Below are positions 1-59,072 of a DNA stretch of 64,000 bases, one piece after another. Numbering within the stretch: the stretch's first letter is position 1; every line of letters starts with the position of its first letter. The translations under genes were made by a program, and so were the position numbers. This DNA is from Scylla paramamosain (lineage: Eukaryota > Arthropoda > Malacostraca > Decapoda > Portunidae), in contig NC_087190.1 in the NCBI RefSeq assembly GCF_035594125.1, positions 5,055,501 through 5,119,500 on the forward strand. The letters are read 5' to 3'. The notes below the pieces were generated by a model. That model was not told the origin of the DNA, did not search any database, and worked only from the letters and a program-made list of their open reading frames with translations.

Positions 1-2879
1 TATCATTAAACCCAGCTGTGACCTCACTGAATGTTTCCCTTTGTGTCTCACAACACAAGGGGGCAGTCACAGCCTGCCCTCTAAAGACAACTCTCTTCCT
101 CCACACAAAACTACAAGCACCTAATAACACACACACCCTTCACTCAAAAATTTTAAACTCATGGCGACTCCTACACCAGCCTCGGAGTCCCCATCTGGGG
201 AGGGGACCATAAATGTCCCCAGGTCGGACTGCCTTTCCGTCGACGACCCTAAGTGTCTTGACACCCCCCTCAACTTTTTCTTCATTAACTTCTGCAACAT
301 TTGCGGTCTAAGATCTAATTTTCAATCTGTAGAACACCACCTCTCCTCTTCTAAACCTCATCTTCTTTTCCTCACTGAAACTCAGGTGTCTGAGGCAACT
401 GACAGTAGCCCCTTTTCTGTTCCCTCCTACTTTCTCTATCCTCATTTTCGATCCAAAGCTGGATGCTGCGTTTATGTGCGCAACGACTTAACCTGCTCTC
501 GTGCCCACGCTCTTGAATCTTCCAAGTTTTCCACCATCTGGTTACGACTACAGAGTCATTCTCATACTAAATTTATCTGTGCTGTATACCTCTCACCTAA
601 TTCCTCTGACTATAAGAAATTCTTTGACTACTTAACTTCCAAAGTGGAGCACATTCTGACCCTCTTCCCTTTTGCAGAGATCTCCATTCTTGGAGACTTC
701 AATGTTCACCACCAGCTTTGGCTTTCCTCTCCCTTCACTGACCATCCTGGTGAACTAGCCTACAACTTTGCTATCCTCCATGACCTAGAGCAATTGGTGC
801 AACACCCTACTCGTATTCCTGACCGTCTTGGAGATACGCCCAACATTCTTGACCTTTTCCTGACCTCTAATCCTTCTGCTTATGCTGTCACCCTTTCTTC
901 TCCGTTGGGCTCCTCCGATCACAATCTCATATCTTTATCTTGTCCTATCACTCCAATCCCTCCTCAGGATCCCCCTAAGTGAAGGTGCCTCTGGCGTTTT
1001 GCCTCTGCTAATTGGGGGGACATGAGGAGGTATTTTGCTGATTTTCCTTGGAATGACTACTGCTTCCGTGTCAGAGACCCGTCTTTGTGTGCTGAGCGCA
1101 TAACAGAGGTGATAGTGTCTGGCATGGAGGCGTACATTCCTCACTCTTTTTCTCGTCCTAAACCTTCTAAACCTTGGTTTAACACAGCTTGTTCTCGTGC
1201 TATACTCGTACTTCATGCCACGTATTAAAATTCTTCGTAATGATGTTTTCCATGCCCTCGCTGGCCTAAACCCTCGGAAGGCTTATGGACCTGATGGGGT
1301 CCCTCCTATTGTTCTCCGAAACTGTGCCTCCGTGCTTGCACCTTGCCTAGTCAAACTCTTTCAGCTCTGTCTGTCAACATCTACCTTTCCTTCTTGCTGG
1401 AAGTTTGCCTACATTCAACCTGTTCCTAAAAAGGGTGACCGCTCTAATCCCTCAAACTACCGTCCTATTGCTTTAATTTCCTGCTTATCTAAAGTTTTTG
1501 AATCTATCCTCAACAGGAAGATTCTTAAACATCTATCACTTCACAACCTTCTATCTGATCGCCAGTATGGGTTCCGTAAAGGCCGCTCTACTGGTGATCT
1601 TCTGGCTTTCCTTACTGAGTCTTGGTCATCCTCTTTTAGAGACTTTGGTGAAACTTTTGCTGTTGCCTTGGACATATCAAAAGCCTTTGATAGAGTCTGG
1701 CACAAAGCTTTGATTTCCAAACTACCCTCCTACGGTTTCTATCCTTCTCTCTGTAACTTCATCTCAAGTTTCCTTTCTGACCGTTCTATTGCTGCTGTGG
1801 TAGACAGTCACTGTTCTTCTCCTAAATCTATTAACAGTGGTGTTCCTCAGGGTTCTGTCCTGTCACCCACTCTCTTCTTATTATTCATTAATGATCTTCT
1901 AAACCAAACTTCTTGTCCTATCCACTCCTATGCTGATGATACCACTCTGCACTTTTCCACGTCTTTTCATAGACGTCCAACCCTTCAGGAGGTAAACATA
2001 TCATGCAGGGAAGCCACAGAATGCCTGACTTCTGATCTTTCTAAAATTTCTGATTGGGGCAGAGCAAACTTGGTATTGTTCAATGCCTCAAAAACTCAAT
2101 TCCTCCATCTATCAACTCGACACAACCTTCCAGACAACTATCCCCTCTTCTTCAATGACACTCAACTGTCCCCCTCTTCTACACTGAACATCCTCGGTCT
2201 GTCCTTTACTTATAATCTGAACTGGAAACTTCACATCTCATCTCTAGCTAAAACAGCTTCTATGAAGTTAGGTGTTCTGAGACATCTCCGCCAGTTTTTC
2301 TCACCCCCCCAGCTGTTAACTCTGTACAAAGGCCTTATCCGTCCATGTATGGAGTATGCTTCACATGTCTGGGGGGGTTCCACTCATACTGCTCTTCTAG
2401 ACAGGGTGGAATCAAAAGCTTTTCGTCTCATCAACTCCTCTCCTCTAACTGACTGTCTTCAGCCCCTCTCTCACCGCCGCAATGTTGCATATCTAGCTGT
2501 CTTCTACCGCTATTTTCATGCCAACTGCTCTTCTGATCTTGCTAACTGCATGCCTGCCCTCCTTCCGTGGCCTCGCTGCACAAGACTTTCTTCTTTCTCT
2601 CACCCCTATTCCGTCCACCTCTCTAACACAAGAGTTAACCAGTATTCTCAATCATTCATCCCTTTCTCTGGTAAACTCTGGAACTCCCTGCCTGCTTCTG
2701 TATTTCCACCTTCCTATGACTTGAATTCCTTCAAGAGGGAGGTTTCAAGACATTTATCCACCAATTTTCAACCACTGCTTTGACCCTTTTATGGGACTGG
2801 CATTTCAGTGGGCATTTTTTTTAGTAGATTTTTGTTGTCCTTGGCCAGTGTCCTTCCTACATAAAAAAAAAAAAAAAAA
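1..2879 (+). mobile_element. LINE copy 1, 5' part at window edge, defective
   Basis: Jockey-like non-LTR retrotransposon in sense orientation to ASCC3, upstream of exon w1. The endonuclease ORF starts [12 protein letters not shown] at 161 and hits a TGA at 979-981. A deletion of roughly 390 bp near 1203 joins the endonuclease end to the RT start. The RT half (1215-2783) shows [45 protein letters not shown] and YADDTTLHF. The 3' UTR ends CTACAT plus a 17-base A tail. The other copies extend little beyond base 1, so the 5' end is close by. Confidence 0.93.
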
Positions 2880-4711
2880 CACACACCCTTCACTCAAAAA
2901 TTTTAAAATCATCATGGCGACTCCTACACCAGCCTCGGAGTCCCCATCTGGGGAGGGGACCATAAATGTCCCCAGATCGGACTGCCTTTCTGTTGACGAC
3001 CCTAAGTGTCTTGACACCCCCCTCAACTTTTTCTTCATTAACTTCTGCAACATTCGCAGTCTAAGATCTAATTTTCAATCTGTAGAACACCACCTCTCCT
3101 CTTCTAAACCTCATCTTCGTTTCCTCACTGAAACTCAGATGTCTGAGGCAACTGACAGTAGCCCCTTTTCTGTTCCCTCCTACTTTCTCTATCCTCATTT
3201 TCAATCCAAAGCTGGATGCTGTGTTTATGTGCGCAATGACTTAACCTGCTCTCGTGCCCACGCTCTTGAATCTTCTGAGTTTTCCACCATCTGGCTACGA
3301 CTACAGAGTCACTCTCATACTAAATTTATCTGTGCTGTATACTTCTCACCTAACTCCTCTGATTATAAGAAATTCTTTGACTACTTAACTTCCAAAGTGG
3401 AGCACATTCTGTCAAGGCCGCTCTACTGGTGATCTTCTGGCTTTCCTTACTGAGTCTTGGTCATCATCTTTTAGAGATTTTGGTGAAACTTTTGCTGTTG
3501 CCTTGGACATATCAAAAGCTTTTGATAGAGTCTGTCACAAAGCTTTGATTTCCAAACTACCCTCCTACGGTTTCTATCCTTCTCTCTGTAACTTTATCTC
3601 AAGCTTCCTTTGTGACTGTTCTGTTGCTGCTGTGGTAGACGGTCACTGTTTTTCTCCTAAATCTATTAACAATGGTGTTCCTCAGGGTTTTGTCCTGTCA
3701 CCCACTCTTATTATTATTCATTAATGATCTTCTAAACCAAACTTCTTGTCCTATCCACTCCTACGCTGATGATACCACCCTGCACTTTTCCACGTCTTTT
3801 CATAGACGTCCAACTCTTCAGGAGGTAAACATATCACGCAGGGAAGCCACAGAACGCTTGACTTCTGATCTTTCTAAAATTTCTGATTGGGGCAGAGCAA
3901 ACTTGGTATTGTTCAATGCCTCAAAAACTCAATTCCTCTATCTATCAACTCGACACAACCTTCCAGACAACTATTCCCTCTTCTTCAATGACACTCAACT
4001 GTCCTCCTCTTCTACACTGAACATCCTCGGTCTGTCCTTTACTTATAATCTGAACTGGAAACGTCACATCTCATCTTTAGATAAAACAGCTTCTATGAAG
4101 TTAGGTGTTCTGAGACGTCTCTGCCAGTTTTTCTCACCCCCCCAGCTGCTAACTCTGTACGAGGGGCTTATCTGTCCATGTATGGAGTATGCTTCACATG
4201 TCTGGGGGGTTCCACTCCTACTGCTCTTCTAGACAGGGTGGAATCAAAAGCTTTTCATCTCATCAACTCCTCTCCTCTAACTGACTGTCTCCAGCCTCTC
4301 TCTCATTGCCGCAATGTTGCATCTCTAGCTGTCTTCTACCGCTATTTTCATGCTAACTGCTCTTCTGATCTTGCTAACTGCATGCCTCCCCTCCTTCCGC
4401 GGCCTCGCTGCACAAGACTTTCTTCTTTCCCTCACCCCTATTCTGTCCACCTCTCTAATGCAAGAGTTAACCAGTATTCTCAATCATTCATTCCTTTCTC
4501 TGGTAAACTCTGGAACTCCCTGCCTGCTTCTGTATTTCCACCTTCCTATGACTTGAATTCCTTCAAGAAGGAGGTTTCAAGACACTTCTTCATCAATTTT
4601 TGACCACTGCTTTGACCCTTTTATGGGACTGGCATTTCAGTGGGCATTTTTTTTTATTAGATTTTTGTTGCCCTTGGCCAGTGTCCTTCCTACATAAAAA
4701 AAAAAAAAAAA
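2880..4711 (+). mobile_element. LINE copy 2, head-to-tail, internally deleted
   Basis: It begins inside the element's 5' UTR (cacacacccttcactc) directly at the A tail of copy 1. After the first 140 or so endonuclease residues, about 1.3 kb is missing (junction near 3412); RT resumes at the finger/palm region. Frame breaks lie near 3710 and 4207. It ends in a 16-base A tail that abuts the CCAAA array. It differs from copy 1 at many sites, so it is not a recent dimer. Confidence 0.92.
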
Positions 4712-5316
4712 CAACCCAACCAACCAAACCAAACCAACCAAACCAACCAAACCAAACCAAACCAAACCAACCAAACCCAACCAAACCAAACCAAACCAAC
4801 CAAACCAACCAAACAAACCAAACCAAACCAACCAAACCGACCAAACCAACCAAACTAAACCAAACCAACCAAACCAACCAAACTAAACCAAACCAACCAA
4901 ACCAAACCAAACCAAACCAAACCAACCAACCAAACCAAACCAAACCAACCAAACCAAACCAAACCAAACCAAACCAAACCAAACCAACCAACCAAACCAA
5001 ACCAAACCAAACCAACCAAACCAACCAAGCCAACAACCAAACCAAACCAACCTAACCAAACCAACCAAACCAAACCAAACCAAGCCAACAACCAAACCAA
5101 ACCAACCAAGCCAACAACCAAACCAAACCAACCTAACCAAACCAACCAAACCAAACCAACCAAACCAAACCAACCAAACCAAACCAAACCAAACCAAACC
5201 AACCAAACCAAACCAAACCAACCAAACCAAACCAAACCAAACCAACCAAACCAAACCAACCAAACCTAACCAACCTAACCAAACCAAACCAAACCAACCA
5301 AACCAAACCAAACCAC
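4712..5316 (+). repeat. (CCAAA)/(CCAACCAAA) satellite, about 600 bp
   Basis: Tandem AACC and AAACC units with occasional CCTAA and CCAAG variants, starting at the A tail of LINE copy 2 and ending 86 bp before exon w1. Its complement, GGTTTGG, resembles a degenerate arthropod telomere repeat. Open reading frames across it are artefacts of the period. Confidence 0.95.
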
Positions 5317-5401
5317 ACTTTTTTTCACCTCATCTTACCTCACCTAACCAAAGCCAACCAAATGACCTGATCTGACCTGACCTGACCCTCCCCCCCACCA
5401 G

Positions 5402-52132
<46,731 letters not shown>

Positions 52133-52584
52133 TAGGGTGATGGGAAAGTGAGGATGACGAGGGAGTGATGTATAATCCATGCATTCAAATCCAATAACTT
52201 TTTGTTATGTTGTAGTTGAGTAATCTATCAAGCATTCCTGAGTAGTTTTGTTGATTGTTTTTGCCATTGGGTCTTAATTTTGCAAGCACAAAAGATGGAC
52301 CACATTCAAGCTCCAGTTACTGTCATCTCGTACTTCATTTATCCTTAACTATTAGTAATGTGTGATATTTGGGTACAGATGACAGTTCACTGGGACGTCT
52401 CCCTCAAATCCAGTGTAAATGTTGCAAATATAATGAAAGTGTATTATTTATTATCTGGGGACAATATTTTGGTACTTGATGTCATGTATGAGTGGGTTAT
52501 ATTGAGGTGTTGCTATTATATATAGTTTGCCTCCATGATGTTTAAGCCTTGTTTTAGTGGTCAGGATGGCAGGTAAGCAGCATG

Positions 52585-52585
<1 letters not shown>

Positions 52586-52674
<89 letters not shown>

Positions 52675-52677
52675 ACA
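52586..52677 (+). repeat. (CA)n in probable ASCC3 3' UTR
   Basis: About 43 CA units between the stop codon and the first poly(A) signal. Confidence 0.95.
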
Positions 52678-52850
52678 CTGCATTAATGACCTGAGTTTCA
52701 TTTGCACTGAAGATCAACAACTTTATTCTCTTGCAAAGTATTACATTTTTTCTTTATGTCTGTCTAACAATGAAAACAAGGTGTTCTGCATACATATGGT
52801 GGTGAGAGATGAATGTGTGGAGCCTGGAATGCTGCAGAACACTGTAGAAC

Positions 52851-52856
52851 AATAAA
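52851..52856 (+). promoter_or_regulatory. candidate poly(A) signal of ASCC3
   Basis: Canonical AATAAA about 720 bp after the ASCC3 stop codon. A second AATAAA about 110 bp later could serve instead. Confidence 0.45.
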
Positions 52857-52965
52857 ACTTGAATGATGAAAAAAGCAAGGCAGCAGGAATGGTGTGAAAA
52901 TGGTACAATACTTGGGACAGCCTAAGTGCTTAGCCACTAATATTTGTTCCCTGTGGCTCAATAAA

Positions 52966-54641
52966 TATTATTGAATGTTCAAAAGAAGAGTGATATCTTA
53001 TGATAACATGTTTCTGACAAACTCAGAAACAAAATAAGGATGGAGGGTGTGCAGAATGCAGTGCAATGTGGGGTGGTGCAGTGTCCTGCGGGGCAGCAGT
53101 GTTACTGCCCTAAACTCCACTCCTTAGCCACCAAGTAATGCACAGCCCTACAGCAATGTATTTTGCACAGTACTGTCCTAAATTTTTTTGGGGGGTCTGA
53201 ACCCCAATTATATGTTCCTTGGGTAATATGTTCCTTGGGTAATCCTTGTGCCAAACAGAATCTTCAAGCAACACAAAAAAAGTAAGTACTCTGTGTTGCC
53301 TGCCTCACAAATCAATCAAAAGAATACAGAAAGTAGACATTCCATTGTAGAATTGCAACATACAAAGAAAGACAAAGACTGTGTTAGTGTTGAACTTGAT
53401 GGCCTGGCCTTGAGCAACCTACATTAATTTTGATTATATCATGGTGAATAACTGGTGAATCTTTTAGTTAGTAGTCTCTTATGCAAGTAAAAAAATATAT
53501 ATACTCTCAAAACTTTTTGATGGCACCTTGTGGAATGTGTAACACTTCATGGAGAAGGTACTGCCCAACGTCTCCCACAGCGGTGGTTGCAGTGGTCAAC
53601 AAGAGGACACAATGGCCAAGTCAGGTTTTCTAGTGTGCCCACTCATGACTTCATGCATAGAAAATGAGGCAGATTATCTTCCTCCTTAACGATACAAATA
53701 ACAAACACTGTACATAACAGATTCCACCCATCATGACATTTCTTTGTGCTGATAACACCAGAAGCCATTCATGTCACTAGCTGATGTGGTGCACACATGG
53801 ACAAAAGCTGATTAACCAACACTACTGCCTGGTATTTTCCTCTCAATCTTCAATCATCTTATCTGCTTGAACTAATGTCACTGCAGATCAAAGCACTTCA
53901 GATTGATGGAAAGCATAAAGTACATTGAAAGTATGTTAAATGAAAACAAGGCTTGAAAATTAAATGTTTTTCCCACCATTTGGCATCAGTTTTTTGCACT
54001 TTATCATTAATATCTGCACATCACCACATATCAGCATTATAACATATTTCCCAGTACTTCTTAACATCTCTTAACAGCCTTTTGAATGTCAACAGATCTC
54101 AACACCGCAAAACACTCATTCCCTCATTGGCAACACCTCTCAACACTTCTTGAAAGTCACAAACAGGGGCCACATCACCCTGTAGCCTTGAGCAAAGTAT
54201 TCTTCCTTAAAGCTCGTCAGCTGCTCATCATCACAAACATCACTCGCCATCACCACCTGAACACTGTACTGCTCTCAGTCACCTCTGGAATGACACATCC
54301 TTTTGCATATTTTGGATGCAAAGACTGTACCTATTCATGAGGTCAACATTCCCATGAAAGGGAGCAGCTGAGACAAGGTACACACACACGCACAAAAACA
54401 TTTCCTGCGACTAAACCATGATCCATCTGAAGGTGAAGGGCTTATAGAAAACCCACAATATGATCAATAACAATAAATACTTCAAAGACCTGAGCTGAGT
54501 TTTCCTTCAACCTTCAGTTGTTCCCTTGACAGCCTCAAACACAGGACTCCTCCACAAGACAGACACTTTTCCAGTACTCCTGCAATGCTTCTGATCCACC
54601 ATCCCACTTTCAAATCCAATAAAACACCCAAAACTACTTAA
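52966..54641 (+). other. intergenic ASCC3-ALG8, left part
   Basis: About 1.7 kb of unique-looking AT-rich sequence. No ORF with recognisable content, no RNA gene and no repeat family shared with the rest of the window. Confidence 0.55.
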
Positions 54642-55285
54642 CCCTTAAAGGACCTGAGGTGGCTACAGCTGCTTTACCAGGCCAGGACTGGAGGTGATTT
54701 TTATGCTAAATTTATCTATTTTTTGTAGATTTTTGTAGTGCAATCTTTGGAAATATGGCCTGCAAGCTAGTTAGGTTAATTTCTCAGTCTGCCCAATTCT
54801 CACCATATCCACATGCAGTGAGAAAGATTCTGACAAGTCAGATTCCCTGCCCACTCTCTCCCATCCTTGCGCCTCAATGCCATGTGTATTACCTCCTTGC
54901 ACTCAACCATTTGATACGTCTTAGTGAGAGTGCATTAGGGTGGCAACATGATAAAACTGTTCAGCATGTGTGAAGAAAGCTCAGGGCACCCATCTTCATT
55001 TGGCACTAGCCTTATCCAGTCAGGTGAAACAAAAGCATGACAGGCAAGTGACAGTCTCCAAAAATCTCTTCTCTTCAACCTGTTGTCTCTCCATAACCAC
55101 TGCACGTAGAGACATCTGGATGGCATCGTTAGACTTCTTGTTGGATACAAAGTCTATTTCATTCACTCTTCCATTGTACACTTAAGTTTAAAAAGTGTGT
55201 GAATACAGGCTATTTTCAACGTTTAGCACTGGAGGGTTGGTTCTACTGGGACAAAAATAAACACCACCACTGGTCCTTTAGGGGG
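54642..55285. mobile_element. piggyBac-type MITE, 644 bp
   Basis: Flanked by TTAA at 54638-54641 and 55286-55289. Left end CCCTTAAAGGACCTGAGGTGG-like (first 13 bases CCCTTAAAGGACC); complement of the right end CCCCCTAAAGGACCAGTGG. TTAA target sites with CCC...GGG termini are the hallmark of piggyBac elements. No transposase is encoded, so it is non-autonomous. Confidence 0.88.
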
Positions 55286-55445
55286 TTAAGCACCTACTTC
55301 CACTGATCCACCTTCTTAAGTACCAGTCCACAACATAACACTATCTCTCCACCACCACCACTACCACCACCAGCCTGCACAGCATAACACACCCACAGCC
55401 TCACAAAACAGAACCCACAACTTGACACAATACAGACATGGCCCC

Positions 55446-55730
55446 TTAGCTTGTCTTCTTTTTAAACTTCCATGCACTGCCAATCACTAAGTAGGTGAGC
55501 TTCAGCCAGCTGTAGGTGACTCCTAAGGCACAGTACACCGACACCAGCATGAGAGGCAGGAACGGCAGCCCTTCGCCCAGCCCCAAGCGTCCCAGCCCCA
55601 GCTCCAGCAGCAGGAACAGAGGCACCAGTCCCAGTAGGTATAAATTCTCAATGGCATGGAGGAGTGGCTGGCCCCACTGTGCTCTGAGGACCTGCACGGT
55701 GAAGAGTGCATGCAGCACCAGCGCCGTCAC
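55446..55730 (-). CDS. ALG8: ALG8 terminal exon
   Basis: Acceptor catccacag; 94 codons and stop TAA (plus-strand 55446-55448). Encodes [20 protein letters not shown] and [20 protein letters not shown], two membrane spans, then a Lys-rich C-terminus ending KKTS. Confidence 0.95.
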   Translation of the reverse strand: MTALVLHALFTVQVLRAQWGQPLLHAIENLYLLGLVPLFLLLELGLGRLGLGEGLPFLPLMLVSVYCALGVTYSWLKLTYLVIGSAWKFKKKTS

Positions 55731-55861
55731 CTGTGGATGTGTTTACCCAATAAGTGTGTTAGTACAGACTAGAAATACACTTGGAATACTTGGGCAATAA
55801 ATGTTCCTGATTTCAGAACACACACACACACACACACACACACTTAATTCTGAAAAATTAT

Positions 55862-55924
<63 letters not shown>

Positions 55925-55996
55925 TTATTGACTAGGAGATTACATTCAGAACAATTATTACTCCAAGGCAAAAAACATCTTGAGCATTAAGCAGAT

Positions 55997-56048
<52 letters not shown>

Positions 56049-59016
56049 ACTAAATTTCACAACACATACATAAGTCATGTTAGCACAAGAATGTTAATAA
56101 ATTCCAGATAACAACAAGTTGAGGAAAACTTCTGGCTTTGAGAATTCCAAATAAAAGATTCTCAGACTATATTGGAAAACATGCATCACTGCACACCACA
56201 CCTCCTCTCTTGCATGCCTGCAGCCACCCAATCCAGATCCTCCTTGAAAACACCATCAACCAGCTGCCTCTCTGACCAAATCCTCACCCCTCAGTCACTG
56301 TTTTTACTGATTCTGACACAGATGTACATTATACTCCAAAATGTGGACTTGGAGAACATATATAGCCATGAATATTATACACAGTGCTGCTGAATGGTGT
56401 TATCATTTTTCAGTAAGTATCTCAAAACACCACAAATCACTAGTTTTCCTCCCCCTGCACCACACCATCCACACCAGGCACCAGCAACAGGGAACACGAC
56501 ACACTACCTTTATCGGCGTCTCCTGAGGGGTGAACAGGAGTGGGAAGAGGGAGAAGTGGCCCACAATGCTCAGGAACATGAACACCTGTGCCTCACCCTT
56601 CCTCAGCAAGCACAGCAACCTGGTGGCAAAAGAGGGGAAGGTGCTGTTGTGCTGACTGACAGACTCAGTGACTGATGGACTGGTATTGGTGCAAACTGAT
56701 TAACTGAGTGGTATTAATGCAAGCTGACTGACAGACTGGTATTAATGCAAGCTGCTGACTGACTAATGTTGATACAAACTATAATTAAGAGTAGATATTT
56801 TATGACTGATCGATTAAGTGATAGAAATGCAAACAAACTGACTAACTGATAAAGATTTAAAATGATTGACTGCACAACCAGTAGAAAAGAACCTAATCAC
56901 ACTCATAAATAATAGATGTAGATTGACTGACTGACTGACTGACTGACTAGGATGGATGTATACAGATTGACATAAACTGACTGACTAATATAAAAGTAAA
57001 CTGACACAAAAGAACGACTGACTTGTACTACTCTATGCAAACAACTTAGATAAACTTGCAGAAAGACATTACCATTTGATATTAAGACATTCACAGATAA
57101 ACTACATATCTTGGAAGCACACACACACACACACACACAATACACACCCGAGGGGAAGCAGCACCATGAGGATGGCCTTCTCATGCACATGCCACCCGAA
57201 CATGAAGGAGCCAAACCCACACAGCATCAGCATACGGATGAACTGCCATGGACTGTGGGGCGACCTCCACAGCACCACCAGGCCGGGCTGTGGTGGCAGG
57301 GGGAAGGGAGGTAGCAAGAAGACATATTACAACCTCAAAAACAAGCAGTTATAAGAGAAGTATTATAAATGTTTTAAAAGACAAGATGTATTTCGTTACA
57401 AAATTCTCTTGTAGTGTATCCTTTTGGAATGTCATAGACCAAGAAAGTTGTCTTTTTATTATTACTATTTTTCTTATGTAAGAGAGGTACTGGATATGGC
57501 AACAAAATATATAGGCTCATAAAAATGCCAGTTCCTAAAGAAGAGACAAAAGGTTTAACCAACACTGAGAAGTGTCTTGGGACTTATACTGCTGTTTGGT
57601 GTGTTTCCTTAATCACACACCACTCGGAGACATTTCTTCTTGTTCTGCAGCAGTCTTGAAACATCATACTGATGGAAAGGTGAAAAGTTTGCTCTTTTAA
57701 TCACCTTTTCTTTATTGGAGGTGCTTGTAAATAGCATGTACAAGGCATCTAGTGCTGTAAATTGTTGCATGTCACAGTGGGCCTTTTCCTATTTCCTTTT
57801 GGCTGCCATAGGTCACAACCACTCTTGGATGAAAAAAGGGAAGGGCAGTGAGGTTAAGGGAAGCTATGAGAGGGAGTAGCTGGGATCTGAACAAACAGAA
57901 CATGCACAATAACATGACTCTGACCAGGCTGAGGTGATCACCATGGCCTGGGTGGCTCCTGGAGGGGCCTGACTGTTCAGCCACTACTACTCTTTCAAAA
58001 GGGATGTTTCAAGACACTTATCTTTTAATTTTTAATGACTGCTTTTAACTCTCTTTGGGGACTAGCACCTCAGTGGGCTTTTTTCTTATAATTTTGTTGC
58101 CCTTGGCTGGTGCCCCTCCCACATAAAAAAAATATAAATAAATAAATAAAAAATAAATAAAGAAAAATAAATAAATAAAATAAATAAATAAAAGGACTAA
58201 AAAACACACACCCAATGCCTCAGACACCCAAGACAGACAGACAGACAGACAGACAGATACACAGCAGAGGCCAGACACTCACCACAATGGATAGCGCGGT
58301 GGCAATGAGTGTGGCGACGGGTGGCACGGATGGCAGCACTGTATGGCTGAACTCCTGCACCAGGCCTCCTGTCATGCTGGCCACACCCTGCTTCGCCACC
58401 TGCCACCCCAGCCGCCCTCCTGCAACACAGACACATGTACCAATACTGATACATTCAAAATGACCACACATTACACACAGTACAGGAACACAAAAGGAAG
58501 AAAAGAAAGAAAATTAGTGACCAGACTGTGGAGTAAAGACACATATTGATACCAGTACACTGAAACTGATCACACATTATACACATCACAGAAACAAAAA
58601 ATTAAGCAAGGAAAAAATTTGTGGTTAGACTGTGGAGCAAAAGACAAAAATTGCTAATCTGGAAAATACAAACATCAGTGAATAAGTGAGAAAGGTGAAC
58701 TGTTATAAAGGCATATCCCCGCCTACTGTTACTACAACAAATAAATAATAAAGGCATATCCCTGCCTACTGTTACTACAACAAATAAATAATAAAGGCAT
58801 ATCCCCGCCTACTGTTACTACAACAAATAAAAAGACATGCTGATACACTTAAACTGGCCACACATTACACACAACATACAAAACAGATTGACTGAAACTG
58901 ATCACACACTACACATACAAATAAATACACATACAGGTAGACAAACTGATCACAGATTACACACACACACCACAAATAAATACACATGCAGATCACACAT
59001 TATATACACACTACAA

Positions 59017-59072
<56 letters not shown>

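Larger units (their letters stand above)
52133..52865 (+). other. ASCC3: ASCC3 3' UTR (probable)
   Basis: Non-coding sequence after the stop, with a (CA)n array at 52586-52677. AATAAA at 52851-52856 is the first well-placed polyadenylation signal; a second one lies at 52960-52965. The extent is inferred. Confidence 0.5.

Noticed and set aside
4600..5318. Open frames on both strands over the CCAAA array (Asn-Gln-Thr-Lys-Pro and Val-Trp-Phe-Gly repeats)
   Set aside because: Period-driven frames without start context or family match.
54086..54340. An 84-codon ORF in intergenic sequence
   Set aside because: No family pattern, weak codon bias and no neighbouring exon.
54755..54973. A 72-codon ORF between ASCC3 and ALG8
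   Set aside because: It lies inside the piggyBac-type MITE, has no recognisable content and is not a transposase.
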